Positions 11,101 to 20,500 of a stretch of DNA of 64,000 nucleotides are shown here, in pieces; position 1 is the first letter of the stretch; each line of letters begins with the position of its first letter. Both the position numbers and the translations under genes were made by a program. Source of the DNA: Lunularia cruciata (Eukaryota > Streptophyta > Marchantiopsida > Lunulariales > Lunulariaceae); contig OX419759.1 of assembly GCA_948567375.1 (NCBI GenBank), positions 11,190,744-11,254,743 of the forward strand. Reading direction: 5' to 3'. The notes under the pieces were generated by a model, which was not told the origin of the DNA, did no database searches, and saw only the letters and a program-made list of their open reading frames with translations.

Positions 11101-14100
11101 CGATCGGAGTTCTTTACACCCGGCCAAATCTAGTTTCTCCAATTTGGCTAACCTTCCTAAACTATCGGGAAGGCCCTGCAACGTTTTGCACTCCTTAATT
11201 TTCAAATCCTGCAAGAGAGTAAGTTGCCCAAGGGAATCCGGCAGCGATCGGAGTTCTTCACACCCGGTCAAATCTAGTTTCTCCAATTTGGCTAACCATC
11301 CTAAACTGTCGGGAAGGCCCTGCAACGTTTTGCACCCCCAAATCTTCAAATCCTGCAACAGAGTAAGTTCCCCAAGGGAATCCGGCAGCGATCGGAGTTC
11401 TTCACAGTGGCCCAACGCTAGTGTCTCCAATTTGGCTAACCTTCCTAAACTGTCGGGAAGGCCCTGCAACGTTTTGCACTCCCAAATGTGCAAAAACTGC
11501 AACAGAGTAAGTTCCCCAAGGGAATCCGGCAGCGATCGGAGTTCTTCACATGTGCCCAACGCTAGTGTCTCCAATTTGGTTAACCTTCCTAAACTGTCGG
11601 GAAGGCCCTGCAACGTTTTGCACCCCCTAATTTTCAAATCCTGCAAGAGAGTAAGTTGCCCAAGGGAATCCGGCAGCGATCGGAGTCCTTCACACCAGCT
11701 CAAATCTAGTTTCTCCAATTTGGTTAACCTTCCTAAACTGTCGGGAAGGCCCTGCAACGTTTTGCACCCCTTAATTTTCAAATCCTGCAAGAGAGTAAGT
11801 TGCCCAAGGGAATCCGGCAGCGATCGGAATCCTTCACACCAGCTCAAATCTAGTTTCTCCAATTTGGCTAACCTTCCTAAACTGTCGGGAAGGCCCTGGA
11901 ACTTGCACCTCTGAATTTGCAAATCCTGCAAGAGAGTAAGTTGCCAAAGGGAATCGATCCATCGGAGTTCTTTACACCAGGACAACTCCAGTTTCTCCAA
12001 TTTGGGTAGCCTGGGTAAGCCCGCCAACTTATCACAATCGTCAATTGTCAAATCCTGCAATTTACCAAGTTGGCCAAATGAAAGCCCTGAAAGTGAGAAA
12101 TGTGTCCAAATAAATCTCACTAGGATTGATTTTCTGGACTGACAGAATACTCAATTAGTCCACCTTTGTTGAGAAGTGATTGCAGTCTTCTTTGCTGGAA
12201 GTTTACTAAGTTTACTGACCTCATTCTCGGTAACGGCTTCCTCCCTTCCACTTCCACTGTGTTGCTCTGTTGAATTGATTATATCATCCGTACTTACACA
12301 AATGGATTTCAAGTGGCTTCCTTCGGTAGGACTTGGGTCATCGAACGAAGCCGCCAAGGGACCATCAACTGCCAGAATGATCAAATCCTTGTTCGTCGAA
12401 CTCTTTAATACAGTTTTAGAACCTTGCCAAGCTGTCCACCGGAGCATGAGCAGACCCGGTGGCAACTGGAAATGACCTTCTCGACACCGCTTGCACGCTG
12501 CATCTGAGTAAGTCCAGTCCCTCACTATCAGGTAACGAAGGTTTGTAAGTTGCGACACAACGCTCCACGCCTCTCTCATTTCGCAAGGTCTGCCGTCTTC
12601 ACAACACTCCTCGTCGCTAAGATCCGGAACTAACGATTCGCTGTACTCTCTCCGGCTAGCCTTCGTTTCTATCGCGTATGCACCCCCATTTTCCAATCCT
12701 CGAGCTCCCTTCAATCATGTAAACAAGAGGAATATGGTTCAAATACGTGTGGTATGCTCCAACTTGCACAAGCCCATGTCTAAGCTATCAAATAGGCATA
12801 CAAGGAGAACCATAACCAAAGCATGCTGAACTAAGCTGAAGCTAAATTTGAGAGAAAAAGGAAGCAGCTCCACAGCTAGCAAGAACAAGTGGCATGGCGT
12901 GAGTCAAGTCTATTAACATCCGGCCTTCTCATATCACAGTGTTCAGAAACTGATTTTGAAACAAACAATATCACAAGCTGCCCTATCCAAAAGTTCATAG
13001 TCATCATGTTTCAGTACCTACAAGGAATCTAAATGTCAGGGGAAAGTGAAAATTGAGGGATGTACGAAATCTACATCTGCAAGTGAATGCTGGGGGAATA
13101 CTGCAATATATCCATGTGCTGACCACTCCATTGGTTAGAAACATAAAGGCGTGTACACAAAGGAGGAGTGAGGAGTCGCAATCGTCCACGGCTAAAGCAT
13201 GATGCTGTCCTGCACCAGAAATGAGAGCACATACATTCTGTGGCTAGATCTTTAGAAACGGCACTCGCATTTCAATGAAACAAGAGGAACAAGTCCGTAG
13301 AGGAACTTGACACACACCTTGATGCCACCATCGATTGGCAATGTCGTTATTCTGCGTTTCTCCTTTGCAATGACTCTGGCTAAATTCCTGAGATGCTCGT
13401 GTACTTTAGGTACAAAAGGCACGTCACGGAACCAGCTTGCTGTATCATGATCATGGACAAGAGACCTTGCGACCAGAGTTTCCCAAATAGTGCGTGCGTT
13501 ACTGTACAGTTTTGACCAAACCAACATAACTTGTTCAAAAGTAAACCCTGCAACGTCCGGGGGAGAATAGTGAACATTGTGTCGGAGTCCAAAATGCTTG
13601 GGGCTATCCGAAAATATGCATGCGGCATCCAGAAATATTTCTAGCTCTTCTGCGCAAAGCCCATCAGTACTAACCCTTAGCTTAGCCCATATCTGCTTGT
13701 CTAAATTACCGGTGCGGCTTACTGCTTGCAGGGCTCCGGGTATCTCTTCCCATCTCTTCCTTTCCGCAGTCCCTCTAAGTAGCCTTCCAATCACCTCTAG
13801 GGTGAGAGGCAATCCATCGCATTCCTTCACTATATCTCCCACAATCTCCTTCAAGGCTTCCAGAGGTTCCCTTTTGTTGTCGAAAGCATGTGATATAAAC
13901 AGTTTTCTTGCATTTTCCGGCCGTAAAGTTGATACATCACAAACATACTTGTCGCAATCGTCTAGCATGTTGAAAAGTTCCTTATCTCGACTTGTGACGA
14001 TGAAACAACTTCCTTCCACATCATGCTCTACAGCTATATCCCTTAAGAGCTCTATATGATGTTGTCTGTCAACATCATCAAAGATAAAAAGGATTCTTTT

Positions 14101-17100
14101 TCCTCTCATCTTACCCCATGTATCTTCTTTGTACTCGCCTTCAAAAGAAGGACTTATATGTGCCCAGATTTCTCGCTTGAGACATCTTTTATCACCTTGA
14201 ATATTTTTTACTTCTTGTACAAAACAAACGTACTCAAACTGATCGTTGATCTCGTTGAAGATCAAATTTGCAATGGTGGTTTTCCCAACTCCTCCCATGC
14301 CAAAAATTCCAATAAAACGACGTTTCCGACCAATCTCTGCAAGAATTGACTTCATAAGGGACTCTGTACCCACGACCTCCCTGGGAATCCGCTTCTTCAG
14401 AGCTGCATGATCATGTGAAACACTTCTTTGTTCCTGCATACAGGTAGAAAGCAAGTCGAAGGTCCGAGGTGTATAAATCTTCGGAATTTCCCGATATGGA
14501 CGAAATCATGAATTTGGAGGAAGAAATGTGGAAGAGAATAGTTACTGGATACACGAGTGTATGATGACATGTTTTGGTAATATATTCAAGATTACCTTGA
14601 CTTTGCCTTTTACGCGATCAATCAATGTGAGTAAGAATTGGAACATGTTGGAACTCTTTCTCTCTGCCCTACACAGAGAAATATGATCTGCAGCGACCGT
14701 GATGAAGTTCCCTCCCAACCGCGCAGATGCTTCCTCTACAATGATCATGCTCGTTTCACCTGTGGCCTGCGTAGATTAAAATCATGAATGCATCTTCATG
14801 AGCTTTATTAATTAGAACCCAAGAACGCATCACGTGACTACATGTTTTATTCAGGAAATGTCTTGCGTAATCAAACTAAACATCAATCTGAACAACAATA
14901 GACTCAATGCCCTTGATATTTTCAGAACAGTTAGACCTCATGGAGAATATAATAACATTTGTCCAATATTCGCGCCCGTTTGCGTTAAGGTGAAAGCTTC
15001 ACGGTAGTTTATTTTATTTACCCGATCCGGATAGATGGTGCTCATGTTAGTCACGTGCGTTTCTCCGATGCTGAAAATCTCCCAATCGTTGCGGGTGTAT
15101 AATATACGAAACTTTTCGCCTTGCCTGCCTACGTCGGTGCCCAACAACTCCACATATGGCGTCAAAGGACTCCTGTTTATGAACTTCTTTGCGATGCTAG
15201 CAAGCTTTTCTGACCCACAATGAGGAGTTCCACAAAACAGAATTCCTCCTAAGCCTTCCAGCCATCTGTATGGTGCTTTCGATCCGTTACTCTTCAACTC
15301 TGCCGCATGAAGGCACAACTGTTTTATCACGAGACCTCCAAAACTATGACCCACAAACACAATGGGTCGAAACAAACTCGACGTTTCTTGACCTTTAAGG
15401 AGGGCCCAGTCGAGTTCACTACACAAATTTTCTGCTATGTTCGTCAGATCCATTCTTCCCTCTGTGTTAGTCATCTTCAGACTGGCATCATAATGAATGA
15501 AAAAAATGCGCGCATCACGATCACGAAGCCAATGTTGGGGCCAGAGCATTTCCGAATCCTCTCCGCAGGTCCACGTAGAAAGATGCACACCTAGCCCAGG
15601 ATCATGCTCAAGTTGAAGCCCATGGAAGAAAACCATATCAAGCGCTGGTTCTTCTGGATCGTACACTAATGAAACGGTGTCGCTTAACTGTCAAAGTACA
15701 CAAATACGAAACCAATTCAGATATCTAGTTCCAAACATATCAAAGAAGTCAGTCAACTTGTTCCGACTTTTTCGAAGAACCACCCACCAGGTAGATCACT
15801 GTTGTATTATAATTAATACTACTGTGACCGTGACTTCATTTGGACAGACATGGCTTCTCCACAGATGAGACTCTGAATCATATTCTGCCAATTCGAAAGG
15901 AACTTGCGAGCTAATGAAATTTACTGAACAATCTGATACTTGGTACATCAGATGTCATTATTATGATTCAGAATAGAATGCATACCCGTTGAATACCGTC
16001 GCAAGAAGGGTGAAGACTGTTTGCTGTAAATGAATCGGTTGACTGCAAGAGGGTAGAAAATCATTCCACAATTAAATATTATAGAAAACAATTCCCAATA
16101 CTTTAAACGTTCACGTTCATGCATAAAATGTTATTGTTACCCTAAGCCTTAGAAGAACACCAACAGTCCAAGAGTTCCCCAGAGGTGAATAAATCTTTGT
16201 TCTAGTGTAATATCACATGGCATGTTAATCCATCATTCTTTGCGAAGTAATGATCTTCCGACTCTTTTGAATGTCCCACCTGGTAGAAAATTGCATGAAG
16301 GCACTCCTATATCTGTATACGGTTTATGTAGTCATAATGCTCGAATATATCAGACATGTTACTAGTCCCAACTCCAGATTTAGAAAACCGATATACTTAC
16401 GCCGACTCTTTCGAAGGACCAATGACCCACCGGGTAGATTATGGTTGCACCATACCGCTATTACTGTCAGGACTATTTTGGAACATGACTTCAACGAAGC
16501 TCAGATGCTCATCACATTATCTGAACTAAATTTGCAAACTAACGTAATTTACTGACAATCTGGTACTTCTTATCACACATCCAATTAATTATGATTCAAA
16601 TTATAAATATGTGGTGAATTTCTAAGAATAAAAATTTAAGATTATTTATTATAAACAAATTCATTGATTTGAAAAAGTTAAACAAACACACACCATCGCT
16701 AAAAGCTCCCTTCGTCTTTACTCTAAATTAGTTTGCAAAAAGACAATACTGATTAGTAATGATCATGACTATACGGGACGTGCATCTTCACACCCAACTG
16801 AAATTTACGAAGTAAAGTAGTCACTTGATGTTTTTATGTAAGACAAATGGCATTTCTTGCAAACGAGTTCAGACGTCCCGTACCTTGGAGTCCACCTTTC
16901 GTGAAGAGGAGAATCGAAACCAAGTATAGCAAGAGATGAGAAAACCGGATACAAGACATAATAGAACACCAGCCATAGACGTGGACGACTTTGGCACAGG
17001 TACGGGTTTGGGGTCGTCCCTAAACCCTACACCACCGGACGTGGACGGCCTGTTTGACTCATCATTGCGCATGCGTTGCCTCTCCTTATTAAGCTTCCCG

Positions 17101-17213
17101 TCTCCTACAACACTTCTGCCTTTCTCCCAATCCCGCCGTCCTCCAACACCACCTGGATATTCTGCACTCTCCTCTGCTCCCTCCCTCAGTTCCCTCCTCC
17201 TTTCGGGTTCCAT
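7200..17213 (-). CDS. Alpha/beta-hydrolase-NB-ARC-LRR immune receptor (HNL class), seven exons, 3' frameshift
   Basis: Intracellular immune receptor of the hydrolase-NBS-LRR class of non-flowering plants. The model joins exons 17213-16884, 16042-15986, 15687-15022, 14766-14596, 14433-13318, 12708-12207 and 12086-onward; all introns are GT/AG and phases agree. Predicted order: transmembrane segment (~80-99), hydrolase (~130-408; nucleophile elbow GHSFGG with Ser ~244, candidate catalytic His ~379), NB-ARC (~430-760; P-loop Lys ~459, FDDVD ~526-530, GLPL ~615-618, VHE at the MHD position ~752-754), linker, LRRs. An extra A at 8171-8174 shifts the frame, ending the protein at 8089 (about 2,279 aa); the original LRR frame stays open to 7200. 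It is therefore either a truncated allele, a pseudogene in the making, or a one-base sequence error. Splicing and start are inferred, not observed. Confidence 0.85.
7205..12040. repeat. 33-unit tandem array of a 144-bp coding repeat
   Basis: The marker CTGTCGGGAAGGCC (or close variants) recurs every 144 bp from 7273 to 11882, giving 33 units. One spacing is 145 bp, at the extra A near 8171. Units differ mostly in a ~20-bp segment (the variable LRR surface positions) while the framework is nearly invariant. Because 144 is divisible by three, the repeat keeps the reading frame and adds or removes two LRRs per unit. The near-identity points to unequal crossing-over or gene conversion. Confidence 0.97.
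8089..12086 (-). CDS. HNL exon 7: giant LRR domain up to the frameshift
   Basis: About 1,330 codons of regular 24-residue plant LRRs. They alternate between two flavours: Leu-Gly-Arg-Leu-Ala-Lys-Leu-Glu-Lys-Leu... with Cys-Glu-Glu-Leu-Arg-Ser-Leu-Pro-Asp, and Leu-Gly-Glu-Leu-Thr-Leu-Leu-Gln-Asp-Leu... with Gly-Cys-Lys-Thr-Leu-Gln-Gly-Leu-Pro-Asp. The first two repeats (12086-11900) are diverged and start with Leu-Ser-Phe-Gly-Gln-Leu-Gly-Lys-Leu-Gln. The variable solvent-facing positions are the main differences between units. After the extra A at 8171-8174 the frame runs about 28 non-LRR residues and stops at 8089. Confidence 0.9.
9661..10524. repeat. 432-bp higher-order duplication inside the LRR array
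   Basis: Blocks 9661-10092 and 10093-10524 each contain the same ordered set of three 144-bp units, including shared private variants: TAACCATCC in place of TAACCTTCC, a TTGCACTTCCAAATG segment, and a CACCACCTCAAATT segment. The match stops at both ends, so a three-unit block was duplicated as a whole, more recently than the array as such. Confidence 0.85.
12207..12708 (-). CDS. HNL exon 6: linker between NB-ARC and LRRs
   Basis: 167 codons plus one base. It includes a Val-Ser-Gln-Leu-Thr-Asn-Leu-Arg-Tyr-Leu-Ile-Val segment that looks like the first irregular LRR, an aromatic stretch (Leu-Arg-Trp-Thr-Ala-Trp), and an acidic/serine-rich tail. The open frame reaches a TGA at 12153-12151, but a donor at 12206 (A/GTAAAC) pairs with a strong polypyrimidine acceptor (TTTCTCACTTTCAG) at 12087. 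This gives a 120-nt intron with a CTAAT branch-like sequence, and phase 1 matches on both sides. Without this intron the TGA would terminate the protein before the LRR array. Confidence 0.65.
13318..14433 (-). CDS. HNL exon 5: NB-ARC nucleotide-binding switch
   Basis: 372 residues (~409-780). Motifs in order: Gly-Ile-Phe-Gly-Met-Gly-Gly-Val-Gly-Lys-Thr-Thr (P-loop), Ile-Leu-Phe-Ile-Phe-Asp-Asp-Val-Asp (kinase 2, Walker B), Gly-Ser-Cys-Phe-Ile-Val-Thr-Ser-Arg-Asp (RNBS-B), Cys-Asp-Gly-Leu-Pro-Leu (GLPL), and Lys-Val-His-Glu-His-Leu-Arg at the MHD position. The family uses ADP/ATP exchange here as an on/off switch. The aspartate of MHD is replaced by glutamate (VHE). Acceptor TATGCAG and donor AAG/GTGTGT both leave phase 0. 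The nucleotide-binding residues look intact. Confidence 0.93.
14596..14766 (-). CDS. HNL exon 4: hydrolase C-terminal part with catalytic histidine
   Basis: 57 residues (~352-408) beginning at CTACGCAG. It contains Ile-Val-Glu-Glu-Ala-Ser-Ala-Arg-Leu and Ala-Ala-Asp-His-Ile-Ser-Leu-Cys-Arg; the Asp-His-Ile block carries the probable catalytic His (~379). This order of 'glutamate-alanine-serine' strand, Asp-His-Ile-x-x-Cys and then a C-terminal helix is typical of this hydrolase family. Exon ends at AAG/GTAATC, phase 0. Confidence 0.8.
15022..15687 (-). CDS. HNL exon 3: alpha/beta-hydrolase core
   Basis: Encodes 222 residues (~130-351) of a serine-hydrolase fold of the kind found at the N terminus of HNL receptors and in lipase-like esterases. 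Val-Phe-Phe-His-Gly-Leu marks the oxyanion strand-turn. Trp-Pro...Trp-Leu-Arg-Asp and Arg-Ile-Phe-Phe-Ile-His-Tyr-Asp follow. Val-Gly-His-Ser-Phe-Gly-Gly-Leu is the nucleophile elbow with the catalytic serine. Phe-Cys-Gly-Thr-Pro-His-Cys-Gly-Ser is the usual motif after it. The acceptor TTTGACAG opens the exon. The donor CGG/GTAAAT leaves phase 0; reading through it reaches a stop at 14938, so splicing here is needed to join the histidine-bearing exon 4. Confidence 0.85.
15768..15980. repeat. Intronic repeat, copy 1 (HNL intron 2)
   Basis: Resembles 16398-16620 in intron 1: both contain CCGACT(C/T)TTTCGAAG(A/G)ACCA, then a CACC(A/G)GGTAGAT segment and an AATTTACTGA-CAATCTG-TACTT segment. The copies are diverged. 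Exon 2 lies between them, so the region was once tandemly duplicated. Confidence 0.6.
15986..16042 (-). CDS. HNL exon 2: 19-residue linker
   Basis: A 57-nt exon with a good acceptor (CTCTTGCAG) and donor (CGG/GTATGC). It is open in one frame and adds Ser-Thr-Asp-Ser-Phe-Thr-Ala-Asn... in phase 0 between the anchor exon and the hydrolase exon. It is too short to recognise by itself; matching phases and splice signals support it. Confidence 0.55.
16398..16620. repeat. Intronic repeat, copy 2 (HNL intron 1)
   Basis: Diverged counterpart of 15768-15980, in the same orientation. No second copy of exon 2 could be seen beside it. Confidence 0.6.
16884..17213 (-). CDS. HNL exon 1: N-terminal region with membrane anchor
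   Basis: Encodes 110 residues. Residues 1-75 are charged and probably disordered (Arg/Glu/Gly-rich). Residues ~80-99 form one hydrophobic helix (Met-Ala-Gly-Val-Leu-Leu-Cys-Leu-Val-Ser-Gly...) followed by Phe-Arg-Phe-Ser-Ser-Ser-Arg-Lys, the pattern of a single-pass signal anchor. The donor AAG/GTACGG leaves phase 0, matching exon 2. The start is the first ATG of the open frame; Met80, just before the helix, is an alternative. The assignment rests on strand, position, phase and the family habit of a short N-terminal extension, so it is less certain than the later exons. Confidence 0.6.
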
Positions 17214-20200
17214 TCCTGCTTCAGTTCTTCAATTCTGCAACAACCCTATAGCCTCATGAGTATACCCTATTCAATCTATCTCTCCGTTCAAGCGTGTCCA
17301 CTCATAGGTAACAAAGACTGCCCTAGTCGCTTAGAGACAACTGGTTGGCGGTGTCCAATCTCGTAGCACTGATAAATCAGATTCCAGTAAAGAATTTAAG
17401 TTGACAGTAGTACTAATCAGTACAGGGAAGAACGATTGATTACCTTGATGCTAATAAGGTAGACCAGAAGTGTGATCTGGTTTCCGGATAATATATCACG
17501 ACAGTTATTTTCAGTTATATATCCATCAATTATACAGAATAGCAGTTGTAAAAATATCAGAAACTCTTGAGCTACGATAAATAAAAACAATCTCCTTAAA
17601 ATTGTGAGCAGACGTAGCTCTCTCGGTTTACTAAGAGTCTAGTCGTATTTATGGGCAGAAACAACCTTCAAAAGTGTAGGACAACAGCCGAGTACAGGAG
17701 CAAAACGTTACTGAGCTATGCATTTAGCATTGGGTATTATCCGCTATTCGAACGGGTACACAACCACAAATCAATGATAATCTTGAGCAGGGGAAAGTAA
17801 CCTTGCTAGACAACTGTTTCTCTAGCCTAGGAAAGAGCCTTTAGTATGTTCTCCTTGGTGTTGACTCATTATAATTTCTCTGTTGTTACGACTTTGTCCA
17901 AAATGTTAACTATATGTTAATCTTTTTCTGTCTCGGATTGCACTAATTCATCAAATTTACAGATTACAGATTGACCACTCGGAGTGCCTGGCACATAAGC
18001 GCGGTAAACTCTACGCTGTATCAGCTTTCCTTTATATCTCTACGTCAGTGAGCGGAACTTATCGTTAGCAATGGACATTCCACAGAAGGGGTGTGTCCGA
18101 TTCTTACTGGTAACGCCGCAAGATCTGGTTGTTATCTAGAGCTACTGTAATCCTCAAGTTGCAGCGGGAGTTGACACAATAACCTCAACACACAACTCAA
18201 TCTTGACAACTGAAATAAACGTGTATCACAAATGTTAGAGATAAGATGGAAAAATGTTCTGGCTAGGCCCATTGTGATCCATCGACAACCAGGGCACGAT
18301 AGTCCATATGGAGACGGATTGAACACTTTCCCTGGATTCCTTTTTGAGTTGGACGGACGTTTTGCAACCTTTTAAGGTCTATATGAAGCAGTGTAGATGA
18401 TACAACGTTTCAAACAACAAGTACAGAACGAAGTTCACTGTCCTGTACTAGTTTTGTATTGGCGAGCATCACAAGTTAGTGTCGAACGGAGGAGAGGCAA
18501 TAGTATCTCCTCTGAACAGAGCAAGTCATCCGAAGTCCCCAAAGTGATCAGAGCGTACCTCACAACAGGGTGAAGCACCCGTCTATAACAACGAGATCGG
18601 CCGCCGCAATCTTCAGAACTCAATGTCCTGAAAAGTTCTCTAATTTGAGGGACGATTCGAGAAATCTTAAACGCTCTCTCTGAAATGAATTCTTCGTACC
18701 AAGCTGGAGAAAGCCCAGCCCTATTCAGTCGACAGCATTATTCGGTCGTCATCTGATGATCCTTGTTCTGTTGCCAATCCACCGACTCGAGTAGGATCAG
18801 GTCGATGAAGACTTCAAGTCTCCATCCCCGTGCAATTAAACTCCGGATCCACGACCCACCAATACTCACAAACCACAAATAGCTACTGCAGAGGGTAACT
18901 TCAAAAATTCAACAAGAAAACAAGATGACCGCTCTCGTCAACGACAAAAAGCGGCATAGAGGAAGCACGCTCAAGGCTGTCACGTCAGGTGGCTGTGGTT
19001 CACAACCTGTCAGTAGAATCACGTACGGGATCTTTCCTCCAGTCACACCACCCACCACAAAATGTTATTATATGCAAACTAGTAGGATCATTCGACCGGT
19101 TGTTCGTAGACCATGCGACTTGCCTAGCGCAGATGTCTTAAGTTCACATATTCTCTTCTCCGCAGCACCATCCAACTGGCCAATCTTTTCGTTCGGTACT
19201 TTTCACTGTGTGATCGTCGAGATGGTAGCCTGACTAACCTGACTAACTTTTGACTACCTTGCACACCGAACCTATACTTCACCGATTCAAGAATCTCGAC
19301 CTGCTTAATGTGTAGGTCGAGCCCCTTCTTTGTCTCAATCTTCTTCCTTTGCTCCTTGCTTCACTTAGCAGCACGTTCCCAGCCCAGCCGATCTTCCGTA
19401 CTTCATTCCACCTTATCCCTCTTCTCTTTCCTAAACACGCCTTCTCGTAAAAGTTATGAATTTTAATTCATGAAACCTATCTATGGCTTTATTTTAATTC
19501 ATGAAACCAAATAACTTTTTCTTATATTTTATAGAAGCATCACCCACTGCAAATGTAAAATATAAAATAGACTCTATAAAGTTAGAGTCTCTTATACTTT
19601 ATACAAAAGTTATCCACCGCAAAATTTAAATATACGAGAGTCTACTGTATACGCAAACTGTAAGGACCCGGGTCCAACGGGTCTTCCAATCCTTATCGTT
19701 TTCTTATTATATGCAAAGTAGTAGGACCCGAGTCCACGGACACGCCGTATACGTAGTGAAAATTATTTCCTTTACTTTTTACTATTGTCGTGTGGTTATT
19801 CTTGTGGGTAGTAGAAAAGTAATTCAATTCATGGGAAGTGCCATCAACTAAACTTAATGTCACCAAAACAAATTCAAGTCAGTTCGAGTCCACGTTTCAA
19901 AAATCCTTGCTGGCATGTCAATTCGAGGGGTTTTAGTAATGGATAGCATGAAAAAGCTAAGTAGAGATCTACATTTGGCTCCGCAGTTTCAAAACATAAA
20001 TGATTGGATTACATCTACCTTAACTTTTCAGAGAGATCTAATATTTGTAACCATAATTCATACCGTTTTCAACTTAGGAACTGATCAACAAATTTAGCTT
20101 CTGTACTCCATCGCGTACCCAATCGTTGCATCTGGGGTAGTCGAACACTTCTCTGTGACCTTGGTCCGAAAGTGGAAGAGACTGTAAAACAGAGCTACAA

Positions 20201-20500
20201 TACTGATGTCACATGGACTATCTGAACGCCTGTTGCGTGGACTCACTTCTCGAAGCTATGTGAACGCATATCCAGTCACTGTCATTTTGGTAGTGGAAAA
20301 CCAGGTACACGGCAAGATTCACAAGATGGCGCACTCCATAATGTTAAGGTTTTGGCAAAACCATGATCTAAATTGTCTCGTTTACTCCAACCTTGACCTA
20401 AACGGTAAATCCTCTCCAACATAAAGCCGACATCTTCAGCTTCGAACCTTGCTCGGAGGTGGAAATGAGATTAACGGTTGTCCAGGGCACCATATAACCC
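17214..20500. other. Upstream flank of HNL gene; no recognisable gene
   Basis: Presumed promoter side of the HNL gene, but I could not define a TATA box or start site. Around 19441-19630 an AT-rich patch carries two copies of TTTTAATTCATGAAACC. Around 19060 and 19705 the phrase TTATTATATGCAAA(C/G)TAGTAGGA(T/C) occurs twice. At 19665-19676 there is a perfect 12-bp palindrome, GGACCCGGGTCC. Short open frames here resemble nothing I know. Confidence 0.45.

Noticed and set aside
7156-11914. Long plus-strand open frames (365 and 1,216 codons) with a Ser/Asn/Pro-rich 48-residue repeat
   Set aside because: They are exact antisense shadows of the LRR array. The minus strand encodes canonical LRRs continuous with an NB-ARC gene, and the antisense repeat matches no known fold.
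7205-12040. Satellite DNA or CRISPR-like array
   Set aside because: The repeats are contiguous 144-bp coding units without spacers, and they translate to LRRs.
13252-14454. NB-ARC as a single-exon 400-aa protein
   Set aside because: The frame start lacks a hydrolase or LRR partner and begins with intron-like sequence. Splice sites at 14433 and 13318 fit the upstream and downstream exons in phase.
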